Both the position numbers and the translations under genes were made by a program. The notes beneath the pieces were generated by a model. The model was not told the DNA's origin, did no database searches, and saw only the letters and a program-made list of their open reading frames with translations. A stretch of 64,000 nucleotides of DNA from Rhizobium sp. R634. Its GTDB lineage: Bacteria > Pseudomonadota > Alphaproteobacteria > Rhizobiales > Rhizobiaceae. Positions 25,695 through 35,111 of the stretch are shown here, piece after piece; the stretch's first letter is position 1; every line of letters begins with the position of its first letter. The DNA lies in NCBI RefSeq assembly GCF_002211305.1, contig NZ_LOKW01000001.1:1-64000 (forward strand), written 5' to 3'.

Positions 25695-27785
25695 ATGAGT
25701 GGACAGCCGATGTTAATTGCACCCTACCGCGTCGGAGTTGATATCGGCGGTACCTTTACCGACCTTGTCATGGTTGACTCCAAAGGGGCCGTGCGTGCAT
25801 TCAAGGCGCCTTCGGTCCCTTCGGATCCGACGGAAGGCGTGCTTTCGGCAATTCGACTGGCGGCGGATGCTTTGGCAATCGACGTCGAAACCTTCCTTTC
25901 GAACACTGAGCTTTTTGTTCATGGCTCGACCATTGCGACAAATACGCTGCTTGAAAAGAAGGGTGCAAAGGTTGGGCTTCTGGTCACGGAAGGCTTCCGC
26001 GATTCGCTAGAGATCCGACGATCCATGCGTGAATATGTTTGGGACCATCGAAAGCCGTTCCCGGAAGTCCTGGTTCCCCGTTATTTGCGCCTCCCGGTCG
26101 TCGAACGACTGGAGCAGGATGGTACGGTCAGGGTACCCTTCAATCCGGATTCTGTCGCAGCCGCTGCGCGTGTGTTCGAGGAGGAGGGCGTCGAAACGGT
26201 TGCGATCTGCTTCCTGCATTCCTACGCAAATCCAGTCCACGAAAGAGCAGCCAAAGCAGAGCTGAAAAAGCTTCTTCCGAACGTCTGGGTCACCGCGTCG
26301 TCTGAAATCGCTCCGACGATTGGCGAGTACGAACGCACGTCGACGACCGTCGTCAATGCTTATGTTGCGCGCCGTGTCGTTCCTTATCTCGAAAGCCTTT
26401 CGCAGCGGCTCTCCTCGCTTGGACTGAAGCGCAAACTTTTGATGATCCAGTCGAACGGCGGCGCTATTTCCATAGATGAGATCGGTCAATCGCCAGCCAG
26501 TCTCGTTCTGTCTGGCCCGGCCGCCGGTGTCGGTTCGCTGAAGTTTTTCGGCCAGGACACCGGGTCCGAGCACCTTATGTCGATTGAGGTTGGTGGAACG
26601 AGTTGCGACGTTACGCTGATGGAGCACGGGACGGTCTCAATGACTGACCAGATCGTGGTCGACGGTTACCATCTGAACATTCCGTCCGTTGACATTCACA
26701 CTGTCGGCGCAGGCGGAGGTACGATTGCGTCTGTGGACGGCGCCGGGCTCCTGAAGGCCGGACCGGAGGGCGCGGGCTCCACTCCCGGACCGGCATGCTA
26801 TGGTCGTGGCGGCACACGGCCGACTGTGACCGATGCGCAGCTGGTCCTTGGTCGGCTCAAGCCGGGTCCATATGCTGGCGGAGTGATCACCTTGAATCTA
26901 GAAAAGGCGCTTGAGGCGATCGAGACCCATGTCGCAAAGCCTCTTGGTCTCAGCGTCAACGACGCGGCGGCCGGTATCATACAGCTCGTCGAGCAAAATA
27001 TTCTCCACGCGGTGGAGCAAGCCTCGCTCGAAAAGGGTTACAATCCACGGGCATTTACACTCGTGGCCTGCGGTGGGGCAGGTCCTCTCCACGGTCCATC
27101 GACTGCGAGGCTGCTCGGATGCTCAAGTCTCTACATCCCACGCCTCGCTGGGGTGTTTTGCGCATTTGGCATGTGTAATTCCGACCTTCGCCATGACTAC
27201 GTCCGAAGCTGGCTCAAGGATCTGGACAATCGCGAAAGTTCAGGCCCGGCCCTGCTCGAGGCCGCTTTTGTCGAGATGCAGGCGGAAGCGAGCGATGTTC
27301 TTGAGCGCGAAGGTTTCACAGGCGACAAGGCGCTTGTGAAGCGCGCCTATGATCTTCGTTATTTCGGCCAGCAGTGGACCATCCCGGTAGAGTGCGCCTT
27401 GACGGACGCGGGAACCATACGCGCGGCATTCGAGCAGGTTTACCAACGGCTTTTCGGTTACGTACAGCCCTCAGGTGCAATTGAGATCGTCAATCTGCGA
27501 TTGGCAGCGATCGGCAGGCTTGATGCGTTGGAAGTTGCTTCTGCTCCCGCCGCAGTGTCCGATCCGGTAGCCATTTCGCGCCGCCCTGTATGGGTCAACA
27601 GGGAGTTAGGCTTCGTCGAGACGCCTGTTTACGATGGCACGGCCCTGACCCCGCGCCAGCAACTGACTGGACCTGCCATCATCGAAGAAGCAACGACCAC
27701 GCTCATACTTGGGGCCGGCGACAAGCTGACGATGACCGAAGCCGGCAACTATCATGTCGACATTCTGCAGAGCGAGGCAGCATGA
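25695..27785 (+). CDS. hyuA: Hydantoinase / N-methylhydantoinase A subunit
   Basis: This 696-residue ATP-dependent hydantoinase/oxoprolinase A subunit opens cyclic amide rings such as hydantoins or 5-oxoproline, together with the B subunit. The N-terminal actin-like ATP site is VGVDIGGTFTDLVMVDSKG near residue 13. The middle domain has SLVLSGPAAGVGSLKFF and SIEVGGTSCDVTLM, and the C-terminal region has YDLRYFGQQWTIPVE. No frame breaks are seen. Its stop overlaps the start of a 38-codon frame (ATGA) that leads into hyuB. Acetophenone-carboxylase-type subunits share this fold, so the substrate should not be assumed. Confidence 0.88.
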   Translation: MSGQPMLIAPYRVGVDIGGTFTDLVMVDSKGAVRAFKAPSVPSDPTEGVLSAIRLAADALAIDVETFLSNTELFVHGSTIATNTLLEKKGAKVGLLVTEGFRDSLEIRRSMREYVWDHRKPFPEVLVPRYLRLPVVERLEQDGTVRVPFNPDSVAAAARVFEEEGVETVAICFLHSYANPVHERAAKAELKKLLPNVWVTASSEIAPTIGEYERTSTTVVNAYVARRVVPYLESLSQRLSSLGLKRKLLMIQSNGGAISIDEIGQSPASLVLSGPAAGVGSLKFFGQDTGSEHLMSIEVGGTSCDVTLMEHGTVSMTDQIVVDGYHLNIPSVDIHTVGAGGGTIASVDGAGLLKAGPEGAGSTPGPACYGRGGTRPTVTDAQLVLGRLKPGPYAGGVITLNLEKALEAIETHVAKPLGLSVNDAAAGIIQLVEQNILHAVEQASLEKGYNPRAFTLVACGGAGPLHGPSTARLLGCSSLYIPRLAGVFCAFGMCNSDLRHDYVRSWLKDLDNRESSGPALLEAAFVEMQAEASDVLEREGFTGDKALVKRAYDLRYFGQQWTIPVECALTDAGTIRAAFEQVYQRLFGYVQPSGAIEIVNLRLAAIGRLDALEVASAPAAVSDPVAISRRPVWVNRELGFVETPVYDGTALTPRQQLTGPAIIEEATTTLILGAGDKLTMTEAGNYHVDILQSEAA

Positions 27786-27898
27786 ACGTGCAAAGCATCC
27801 CTGGGCCGTATCTGAAAGATGCTGCGTCTCTGCGACCGCAGTCAAATGCGTCGCAGGCCGGATGGTTTATTGCAAGAATTGATGAGGTCAAATTATGA
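27782..27898 (+). CDS. 38-residue coupling ORF between hyuA and hyuB
   Basis: This frame runs exactly from the hyuA stop to the hyuB start with ATGA overlaps at both ends (ATG at 27782 inside the hyuA end; TGA at 27896-27898 overlapping the hyuB ATG at 27895). The product begins MNVQSIPGPYLKDA and ends IARIDEVKL; I recognise no family. The double overlap is unlikely to be neutral. Either a short peptide is made, or the frame serves to pass ribosomes from hyuA to hyuB. It could also be the remnant of a longer gene. Confidence 0.5.
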   Translation: MNVQSIPGPYLKDAASLRPQSNASQAGWFIARIDEVKL

Positions 27899-29634
27899 GC
27901 ACTGTTTTGTCTCCGGAATACGATCCGGTTCTCATCGCAATTCTGCAGCGGCAGCTGGATCATATCAGCCTGCAAATGGGCACGATCATGACTCGGACGG
28001 CGCGCAGTCCGATCTTCAGCCAAAGCCATGACTTTTCGTGCTTCCTGAGCAATGCGGATGGCGAGACGATCGCGCAGGCGGACGGTTTGCCGATCCATTC
28101 CGGCAGTGGCGGATTTGCCGTGCGCGCGGTTCTGCGGGATTTTTCCGGGCGTATCGAGCCGGAAGATGTGTTCATTCTGAGCGATCCCTATGCGGCCGGC
28201 GGCAATCACCTGCCGGACTGGACGCTTATTAGGCCTGTTTTCGTCGAAGGCGAACTGATCGGCTTCTGCAGCAATCGTGCTCACCAGTCTGATATCGGCG
28301 GCGGCGCTGCTGGTACCTACAATGCCAAGGCGACAGAGATTTTCCACGAAGGAATTCGCCTGCCCGTCCTCAAGTTGATCGAAAAGGGCCGGTTGCGCGA
28401 CGACCTGTGGCGCATGCTGCTTTTAAACTCGCGCTGCCCGGACCTGCTGGAAGGCGATCTCGGAGCGATGATCGGCTCGACACGGATTGGCGGCCAGCGC
28501 TTGGCTGACGTCATCTCCCAACTCGGTCTCAAGAAGGGCCGCGCCTACCTCGATGCTCTTCTTGACTACGGCGAGCGGCGAATGCGCCAAGCCATCGCGG
28601 AGCTTCCGAATGGCGTATGGCATGCATCGGACTTCAGCGATACCGACTGCTTCGAGCTTGTCGATATCGAAACCCGCATCAAGATGACCATCGACGACGA
28701 CACGATCACCTTTGATTTCACGGGCACATCGCCTCAAATCAAGGGATTCAAGAATAGCGGTATCGCCAACACGCATTCGGCCGTCTATTGCGCTCTTTCC
28801 GCCTTTCTGGACCCCGCAATTCCGCATAACGAGGGTACCTATCGATGTGTCAAGATCATCGCGCCCGAAGGAAGCGTGGTGAACGCCTTGCCGCCGGCAC
28901 CAATGACGATGAACACGGTATTCCCGGCGATCGACATCATGAATGCGTGTTGGGGAGCATTGGCGCAGGCCGATCCCGAGCGCGCCTGCGCGGGGTGGGG
29001 TAAATCGGTGTTCGGCATCTCGTCGGGCACGAAGCCTGACGGAAACGTCTTTGTTCTCTATCACTGGCACGGCAGTTCCGGTGGAGGTGCGGTCAAAGGG
29101 CGGGACGGATTTCCGACCTCCAGCCACCAGATGACGCTCGGCGGGATGTTCATCCCGAATGTCGAGACCTATGAGCAATCTTATCCGATCCGCGTGCATC
29201 GATACGAGATGCGTTGCGACACGGGCGGTGCAGGCCAATATCGCGGTGGAACCGGCGTCGACTATGTGGTTGATGTCCTTGCGCCCGGTGAACATCTGCT
29301 CCGAGGCGAGGGGGCACGCAAGAAGACCGCTGCCGGCGTCAACGGTGGGCACTGGGGCGAGAAGGGGTCTATTAGGGCTTTCGATCTTGCGACGGGTGAA
29401 GAGCTATATTGTCCACCGTATGGCGTCGAGGAAGTCAAGCCTTTCCAGCTGGTGATTGAGGCTACGGCGGGCGGCGGCTGGGGGCCGCCTCACCAGCGGG
29501 ACCCCGCGTCCGTTCTTCGCGATGTCCGCGACGGCGTCGTATCACGCAGCGCAGCACTCGAGATTTATGGTGTCGCGATCTCAGCCGATGGAAAATCCAT
29601 ATCGTCGACCGAGGCGAGACAAAGGACCGCGTAG
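27895..29634 (+). CDS. hyuB: Hydantoinase / N-methylhydantoinase B subunit
   Basis: This 579-residue B subunit is the partner of HyuA. Characteristic family blocks include TARSPIFSQSHDFSCFL, ILSDPYAAGGNHLPDWTLI and CSNRAHQSDIGGG. C-terminal blocks include RYEMRCDTGGAGQYRGGTG and the glycine-rich tail IEATAGGGWGPPHQRDP. It follows the small coupling frame, so A and B would be made in matched amounts. Length and motifs are intact. Confidence 0.88.
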   Translation: MSTVLSPEYDPVLIAILQRQLDHISLQMGTIMTRTARSPIFSQSHDFSCFLSNADGETIAQADGLPIHSGSGGFAVRAVLRDFSGRIEPEDVFILSDPYAAGGNHLPDWTLIRPVFVEGELIGFCSNRAHQSDIGGGAAGTYNAKATEIFHEGIRLPVLKLIEKGRLRDDLWRMLLLNSRCPDLLEGDLGAMIGSTRIGGQRLADVISQLGLKKGRAYLDALLDYGERRMRQAIAELPNGVWHASDFSDTDCFELVDIETRIKMTIDDDTITFDFTGTSPQIKGFKNSGIANTHSAVYCALSAFLDPAIPHNEGTYRCVKIIAPEGSVVNALPPAPMTMNTVFPAIDIMNACWGALAQADPERACAGWGKSVFGISSGTKPDGNVFVLYHWHGSSGGGAVKGRDGFPTSSHQMTLGGMFIPNVETYEQSYPIRVHRYEMRCDTGGAGQYRGGTGVDYVVDVLAPGEHLLRGEGARKKTAAGVNGGHWGEKGSIRAFDLATGEELYCPPYGVEEVKPFQLVIEATAGGGWGPPHQRDPASVLRDVRDGVVSRSAALEIYGVAISADGKSISSTEARQRTA

Positions 29635-29678
29635 TTTCTCTCAGCCGATTCAACGCAATAGCGAATAAGGGGAGTAAA

Positions 29679-30098
29679 ATGGGCAAGAAGCGTGCAAAGG
29701 AAATATTGCGTGAATATCACGAAGCATGGTCGAGCGGCGATGTCGAAAAGGGCTGCAGCTACTATGCAGACAATCTCGTGGTGCATATGGGTGGAACGCA
29801 CCCCGTTCTTTCCCGCGATTTCCATGGTGCCAAGGGCTTTGTCGAAGGCTGGGTGAACAAGGTTGCCGCCTACACCGACAAATGGATCGTCGGTGGCGAG
29901 GCCGGACATGACGAGCTGATCGCAGAGTCGGATGAGGCTATTTTGATCATGGTTCATGAGATTTGGGCGCGGGGTGACAAGCAGGTTCGCACCGACCGTC
30001 TCGCAGCTTACCGTTTCGAGAACGAGCAGATCGTGGAGTGCTGGTTCTGCGACATGCGTCAGGCAGAAGTTGATGCGTTCTTCTCGGGGATCCGATAG
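29679..30098 (+). CDS. NTF2-like / SnoaL-type protein
   Basis: This 139-residue single-domain protein has the cone-shaped NTF2-like pattern: an N-terminal helix with the YHEAWSSGDVEKGCSYYADN block, then LSRDFHGAKGFVEGW and a beta-rich C-terminal half (RLAAYRFENEQIVECWF). Such proteins act as small isomerases, cyclases, dehydratases or non-catalytic binding folds; sequence alone does not decide. GGGGAG precedes the ATG. It lies between hyuB and a GMC oxidoreductase in the same direction and is probably part of that operon. Confidence 0.72.
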   Translation: MGKKRAKEILREYHEAWSSGDVEKGCSYYADNLVVHMGGTHPVLSRDFHGAKGFVEGWVNKVAAYTDKWIVGGEAGHDELIAESDEAILIMVHEIWARGDKQVRTDRLAAYRFENEQIVECWFCDMRQAEVDAFFSGIR

Positions 30099-30178
30099 GC
30101 GGAACAGCCTTGGTCAGCGTCTGCTCATAGTCATGTGCGGGGCCGTACGCGGTATATTACTCAGATTAGGATAGTGTG

Positions 30179-31765
30179 ATGCCCGATTTTATCGTGGTGG
30201 GTGGGGGATCTGCGGGGTGCGCTATAGCGGGTCGGCTGAGCGAGGATCCGGATGTATCGGTGACCCTGTTTGAGGCAGGGCCGAGGGACAGCAGCATCTG
30301 GATCCGCTTTCCGGTCACATTCTATAAATCCTTCAAGAGCTCTTTGCTTCATTGGTACAAGGTCGAGAAGCTTAAGCATCAAAATGACACCGAGCCACAA
30401 GTCGGACAAGCAAGGGTCCTGGGCGGCGGCAGCTCGCTGAACGCGATGATCTATATGAGGGGCGCGCCATCGGATTTCGACCGTTGGGTCGACCATGGAG
30501 CAGAAGGTTGGGGCTACAGGGATGTGCTCCCCTACTTCCGCAAGGCAGAAAACAACGAGGTTTATTCGAACGATGCGCATGGTCAGGACGGACCATTGAG
30601 CGTTTCGAACCAGCAGTATACTTTGCCGCTGACCAAAGCCTGGGTTAAGGCCTGCCAAGAGGCGGGAATACCCTATAATCCGGATTTCAATTCGGGCGAT
30701 CTGCAGGGGGCGGGGCTTTACCAGCTGACGACGAAGGATGGTCGTCGGTGCAGTTCCGCCGATGCCTATCTTCGTCCGGCCAGAAAGCGACGGAATCTCA
30801 ACATTGTCACTGACAAACAGGTCACGAAGATCCTGGTTGAGGGCGGCCGCGCCGTTGGTGTCCAATACGTGGAAAACGGTCGCGTTGAAACGATGCGGGC
30901 GGAGCGCGAGGTTATCATATCCTCGGGGGCGGTTGGATCGCCTCGTCTTCTTTTGCTCTCGGGAATCGGGCCTGCCGCCGAGCTCCAGCGCTCAGGCGTT
31001 CAGGTGGTTCACGACCTGCCAGGCGTTGGGCAAAATCTGCAGGATCATACCGATTGCTTCCTGATTTATAACCTGAAGTCGAACACGAGCTACGACAAGT
31101 ACAAGAAGCTGCGGTGGCAGCTTGCCGCGGCGGCTCAATTTGCGCTTTTCGGCTCAGGGCCGATTACATCGAATATTTGCGAGGGCGGAGCCTTCTGGTG
31201 GGGCGATAAATCGGATCCCACCCCCGATCTCCAATATCACTTCTTTGCGGGCGCCGGCATCGAGGAGGGGGTGGAAACCACGGCGAGTGGCAATGGATGC
31301 ACGCTGAACGTCTATGCGTGCCGGCCAAAATCGCGCGGCCGAATTGCTCTTCGCTCAGCGGACCCGAGTGTCCCGCCAATAGTGGATCCCAACTATCTCA
31401 GTAACCAGTACGACGTTGATCGGCTTGTCGATGGGATCCGGCTTGGACAGGAGATCATGGCACAGCCATCGATGAAGAAGTTCGTCAGCGAACCCCATTT
31501 GCCGGCCAAGCCGCTAAAAACCCGGGCAGAGTTCGAGGCTTTCGTCAGGAAATATACGCAAGGAGCCTATCATCTAAGCGGTGCCTGCAAAATTGGAACG
31601 GACGAGATGGCCGTGGTCGATCCGCAGTTGCGCGTGCATGGCATCGACGGCCTTCGGGTCGCCGATACTTCCGTTATGCCGTTCGTGTCGTCCAGCAATC
31701 TGAATGCTCCTGCGATCATGATCGGTGAACGCGCTGCCGACTTTGTGAAAGGGAATCGAATCTAG
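30179..31765 (+). CDS. GMC-family oxidoreductase (choline dehydrogenase-like)
   Basis: This 528-residue flavoprotein has the FAD site FIVVGGGSAGCAIAGRLSED near the N-terminus. It has LGGGSSLNAMIYMRG (the GMC signature 1 region), SSGAVGSPRLLLLSGIG (signature 2) and the C-terminal TQGAYHLSGACKIG with VADTSVMPFVSSSNLNAP. This is the alcohol/choline dehydrogenase branch, different from the GMC enzyme at 22017. The ATG at 30179 is preceded by AGGATAG. A dehydrogenase of this kind may pass electrons to a quinone or to the ETF encoded a little further on; the latter is speculation from position. Confidence 0.88.
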   Translation: MPDFIVVGGGSAGCAIAGRLSEDPDVSVTLFEAGPRDSSIWIRFPVTFYKSFKSSLLHWYKVEKLKHQNDTEPQVGQARVLGGGSSLNAMIYMRGAPSDFDRWVDHGAEGWGYRDVLPYFRKAENNEVYSNDAHGQDGPLSVSNQQYTLPLTKAWVKACQEAGIPYNPDFNSGDLQGAGLYQLTTKDGRRCSSADAYLRPARKRRNLNIVTDKQVTKILVEGGRAVGVQYVENGRVETMRAEREVIISSGAVGSPRLLLLSGIGPAAELQRSGVQVVHDLPGVGQNLQDHTDCFLIYNLKSNTSYDKYKKLRWQLAAAAQFALFGSGPITSNICEGGAFWWGDKSDPTPDLQYHFFAGAGIEEGVETTASGNGCTLNVYACRPKSRGRIALRSADPSVPPIVDPNYLSNQYDVDRLVDGIRLGQEIMAQPSMKKFVSEPHLPAKPLKTRAEFEAFVRKYTQGAYHLSGACKIGTDEMAVVDPQLRVHGIDGLRVADTSVMPFVSSSNLNAPAIMIGERAADFVKGNRI

Positions 31766-31904
31766 CTACGGGGCACCGGGGGCCACAACAGGTCGATCGA
31801 TTTTCAGCCGTGAACAGAGAGTTCCGGTCCGCGGTCCTTGCCAACGGCTGAATGCTTTTTCTCACTTTTGAATCGAAAGCACCAACCCGGTGCGAGGAGG
31901 ACAA

Positions 31905-32792
31905 ATGAAATTAGTGACATATGACTCGGCTGGCTCGTGGCGAGCAGGTGTTGTGGTGGATTCCTCGATTTTCGACGTGGATACGCTCCTTAAAGGCGAA
32001 CCCGGCGAGAACGCGAAATCTGTCTTATCGGTGCGTGAATTGCTACGGGAGCACGGAGGAGCATTGTCAAAGCTCTCGGGGCGGCTCGCTGCTGCTGCCC
32101 GGAAGAATCCAAAAGCCGAAGTGGGGCCATTTGGCAAGGTTCGGCTTGGTCCGCCGGTCACCGATCCCTCGAAGATCCTTTGCATCGGCCTCAACTACAA
32201 CGACCATGTCGCCGAGACCGGGCGCGCATTGCCGACACACCCCGACATTTTCGCGAAGTTCGCAAGCACGCTTATCGGTCCTTTCGATGAGATATGCTGC
32301 TCCAACATTACTTCCAACCTGGATTTCGAAGGCGAGCTCGCAATCGTCATCGGTCGGGAATGCCGCTCCGTCTCTGCTGACGACGCTCTCGATTTCGTAG
32401 CCGGCGTGACCGTTTTGAACGACATCACGGCACGTGATCTTCAGTATCGCGGCACACAGTGGCTTGCAGGCAAGGCTGTCGATGGTTCGACGCCAGTTGG
32501 TCCGGCTCTTGTTACGCTGGAAGAGGTCGGCGATATCCAAGATCTCGATATTCGGACGCACGTCAACGGTTCGGAGGTCCAATCATCCAACACGCATCTC
32601 ATGATTTTTCCGGTGCGCCAGTTGGTCAGCTATATATCGCATTTCTTGACCCTTTCTCCCGGCGATATCATCTCGACCGGAACCCCTCAGGGTATTGGGG
32701 CCAAGCGGCAGCCGCCTCTGTGGTTGAAGCCGGGCGACATTGTAGAGGTCGAGCTGGAGAATGTGGGCGTCCTGCGCAACACTGTTCGTTGA
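31905..32792 (+). CDS. Fumarylacetoacetate-hydrolase family protein
   Basis: This 295-residue FAH-family enzyme includes the metal-binding block ILCIGLNYNDHVAETGR near residue 92 and DFEGELAIVIGRECR near 145. It also has VLNDITARDLQY and the C-terminal LSPGDIISTGTPQGIG. Relatives are acylpyruvate hydrolases, oxaloacetate decarboxylases and 2-oxo-hept-4-ene-dioate hydratases, so it acts on a beta- or gamma-dicarbonyl acid. A GTG at 31890 is open, but GAGGAGGAC sits directly before the ATG at 31905. It is separated from the preceding GMC gene by 139 bp. Confidence 0.85.
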   Translation: MKLVTYDSAGSWRAGVVVDSSIFDVDTLLKGEPGENAKSVLSVRELLREHGGALSKLSGRLAAAARKNPKAEVGPFGKVRLGPPVTDPSKILCIGLNYNDHVAETGRALPTHPDIFAKFASTLIGPFDEICCSNITSNLDFEGELAIVIGRECRSVSADDALDFVAGVTVLNDITARDLQYRGTQWLAGKAVDGSTPVGPALVTLEEVGDIQDLDIRTHVNGSEVQSSNTHLMIFPVRQLVSYISHFLTLSPGDIISTGTPQGIGAKRQPPLWLKPGDIVEVELENVGVLRNTVR

Positions 32793-32948
32793 CGGAGGGG
32801 GCAGTCCAAGCACAGCTCGGTATCGCCCGTGTCACGAGCCGAGGTGTCCAGGAATCCGCGGCGACGAGTGTGCAATGCGTGCTTACACGGATCATCCACG
32901 AACTGGCCGATGTAGATGAGCAATGGCGGTTGAGAGAGGATTGCATAA

Positions 32949-33698
32949 ATGAAGATTCTCGTCCCAGTCAAACGGGTTGTCGACTACAACGTGAAGATCC
33001 GGGTGAAGCCGGACGGCACGGGTGTCGAGCTTGCCAATGTGAAGATGTCGATGAACCCGTTCGACGAGATCTCGGTGGAAGAGGCGCTGCGGCTGAAGGA
33101 GGCCGGCAAGGCTGAGGAAGTCGTGGTGGTGTCGATCGGCCCGGCCAAGGCCGAGGAGACGCTGCGGACGGCGCTCGCCATGGGCGCCGACCGGGCGATC
33201 CTGGTCGAGACCGACGATGCCGTCGAGCCGCTGGCGGTGGCCAAGATCCTGAAGGCGGTCGCCGATGCCGAACAGCCGGGATTGGTCATCACCGGCAAGC
33301 AGGCGATCGACGACGATTCCAACCAGACCGGCCAGATGCTGGCGGCCCTGCTCGGTTCGGCCCAAGCGACCTTCGCCTCGAAGATCGAGATCGCTGACGG
33401 CAAGGCGACGGTGACCCGCGAGGTCGATGGCGGCCTGCAGACGATCGAGATCAAGCTGCCGGCGGTCGTCACCACCGACCTGCGGCTGAACGAACCGCGT
33501 TATGCCTCGCTGCCGAACATCATGAAGGCGAAGAAGAAGCCGCTCGACAAGAAGGCTCCTGCCGATTTCGGCGTCGATACGACGCCGCGGCTGAAGGTCT
33601 TGAAGACCGAGGAGCCGTCCGGCCGCAAGGCCGGCGTCAAGGTCAAGAGCGTCGCCGAACTGGTCGACAAGCTGAAGAACGAAGCCGGCGTGCTGTAA
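32949..33698 (+). CDS. etfB: Electron transfer flavoprotein beta subunit
   Basis: This 249-residue EtfB binds AMP structurally and helps pass electrons from dehydrogenases to ETF-quinone oxidoreductase. It starts [17 protein letters not shown], has the [17 protein letters not shown] block and the dehydrogenase recognition loop [19 protein letters not shown]. It is the housekeeping mitochondrial-type form, not FixA. Codon use is markedly more GC-rich than in the genes on its left, suggesting a recent copy of a core etfBA locus. The 156 bp upstream contain no recognised gene. Confidence 0.93.
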   Translation: MKILVPVKRVVDYNVKIRVKPDGTGVELANVKMSMNPFDEISVEEALRLKEAGKAEEVVVVSIGPAKAEETLRTALAMGADRAILVETDDAVEPLAVAKILKAVADAEQPGLVITGKQAIDDDSNQTGQMLAALLGSAQATFASKIEIADGKATVTREVDGGLQTIEIKLPAVVTTDLRLNEPRYASLPNIMKAKKKPLDKKAPADFGVDTTPRLKVLKTEEPSGRKAGVKVKSVAELVDKLKNEAGVL

Positions 33699-33723
33699 TC
33701 GGGCAGGAACAGGAGCAACTATC

Positions 33724-34653
33724 ATGACCATTCTTCTTCTGGCCGACCATGACGGCAATCATCTCTCCGACCAGACCGCCAAGGCGCTGACGGCTGCCTC
33801 GCAGATCGGCGGCGACGTGCATGTGCTGGTCGCCGGCAAGGCCGCCAAGGCGGCGGCCGATCAGGCGGCGAAACTCTCCGGCGTTGCCAAGGTTCTGCTC
33901 GCCGAAAGCGATGCGCTTGCCAACAATCTCGCCGAGCCGCTGGCCGATCTGATCGTCTCGCTTTCTGCCGGCTACGACACGATCCTGTCTGCCGCCACCT
34001 CGGTCGGCAAGACGGTGCTGCCGCGTGTCGCCGCCCTGCTCGACGTCGCCCAGATCTCCGAGATCATCGAAGTCGTCTCATCCGACACCTTCAAGCGGCC
34101 GATCTATGCCGGCAACGCCATCCAGACGGTGCAGGCAAGCGATGCCAGACGCGTGATCACCGTGCGCACCGCCTCGTTCGCTTCGGCGGCGGAAGGCGGC
34201 TCGGCCTCTGTCGAGGCGATCCCGGCCATCTCCGATCCGGGTCTGTCGCGGTTCGTCTCCGATGCGCTGTCGGCCTCGGAACGTCCGGAACTGACGTCGG
34301 CGAAGATCATCATATCAGGCGGCCGGGCCTTGGGCTCGGCGGAGAAGTTCAAGGAGGTCATCCTGCCGGTTGCCGACAAGCTCGGTGCCGCCGTCGGCGC
34401 CAGCCGTGCGGCCGTCGATGCCGGTTATGCCCCGAACGACTGGCAGGTCGGCCAGACCGGCAAGGTGGTGGCGCCCGATCTCTATATCGCCGCCGGCATC
34501 TCCGGGGCCATCCAGCACCTGGCCGGTATGAAGGACAGTAAGGTGATCGTCGCCATCAACAAGGACGAGGAGGCGCCGATCTTCCAGGTCGCCGACTACG
34601 GCCTCGTCGCCGATCTCTTCGACGCACTGCCGGAATTGCAAAAGGCGCTCTGA
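33724..34653 (+). CDS. etfA: Electron transfer flavoprotein alpha subunit
   Basis: This 309-residue EtfA carries the FAD. The C-terminal FAD domain has [17 protein letters not shown], the [20 protein letters not shown] block, [20 protein letters not shown] and [20 protein letters not shown]. It follows etfB by 25 bp with AGGAGC ahead of the ATG, and shares its GC-rich codon use. The pair is intact. The gene that usually receives its electrons, ETF-quinone oxidoreductase, is present just downstream only as a fragment. Confidence 0.93.
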   Translation: MTILLLADHDGNHLSDQTAKALTAASQIGGDVHVLVAGKAAKAAADQAAKLSGVAKVLLAESDALANNLAEPLADLIVSLSAGYDTILSAATSVGKTVLPRVAALLDVAQISEIIEVVSSDTFKRPIYAGNAIQTVQASDARRVITVRTASFASAAEGGSASVEAIPAISDPGLSRFVSDALSASERPELTSAKIIISGGRALGSAEKFKEVILPVADKLGAAVGASRAAVDAGYAPNDWQVGQTGKVVAPDLYIAAGISGAIQHLAGMKDSKVIVAINKDEEAPIFQVADYGLVADLFDALPELQKAL

Positions 34654-34704
34654 GGGAGGGGGATCGAACGTGGCTCGCGCGGTAGGACGCCCAATCAAAC
34701 CTGG

Positions 34705-34845
34705 TGCCGACCTTCTTCTGAACGATGACGCAAAGCCGGCCTATGTCCGGCTGCGACCTCGTCATCAACGCCCAGAACTGCGTGCACTCCAAGACCTGCT
34801 ACGTCAGGGACCCGAACCAGAACATAAACTGGATGCCATATGATT
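34705..34845 (+). pseudogene. Remnant of ETF-ubiquinone oxidoreductase C-terminus
   Basis: A short stretch reads [15 protein letters not shown] followed by [10 protein letters not shown] (34755-34835). This is the 4Fe-4S region close to the end of ETF-QO; one cluster cysteine of the usual CVHCKTC is serine. Just upstream in a different frame, [14 protein letters not shown] (about 34711-34752) resembles the preceding part of the same protein with a piece deleted. There is no start codon or body of the gene. It looks like the eroded edge of a transferred etfBA-etfQO segment. Confidence 0.62.
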
Positions 34846-35111
34846 GCGGATCTGGAACTGGCGAAACGCGAGGCTAATGAACGTCTTTCCGAGGAGAGTT
34901 CTAATCTTCGCAATTCGATAGCCGTATGGGACGCACTCAAATGCTTCTTTATGAAAGGAGCATCAGCTCTCCGAAAGCTCATTCGCCGTATGTATATAGC
35001 GAATGAACGCGGCCCGAATATTTGAAGCTTTGCTGGAACAGATTAGCATAGCATTCGGCCGATATTCCAGCCTGGCCATTTCAAATTGCCCGCTTTGAAA
35101 GAACCTGGACT
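34846..35111. other. Gene-poor stretch after the ETF segment
   Basis: About 265 bp lie between the ETF-QO remnant and the 3' end of the minus-strand gene at 35112. A 61-residue frame is open at 34840-35025 (plus) but overlaps the remnant, has no good ribosome-binding site and resembles nothing I know. The stretch marks the join between the GGATCA-regulated cluster and the second ABC cluster. Confidence 0.4.

Noticed and set aside
32949..34653. Calling the ETF pair fixAB (nitrogen-fixation type)
   Set aside because: The proteins match housekeeping EtfB/EtfA blocks, and the scrap downstream is ETF-QO with no fixCX genes.
34840..35025. A 61-codon plus-strand frame as a small gene
   Set aside because: It overlaps the ETF-QO remnant, lacks a ribosome-binding site and has no family resemblance.
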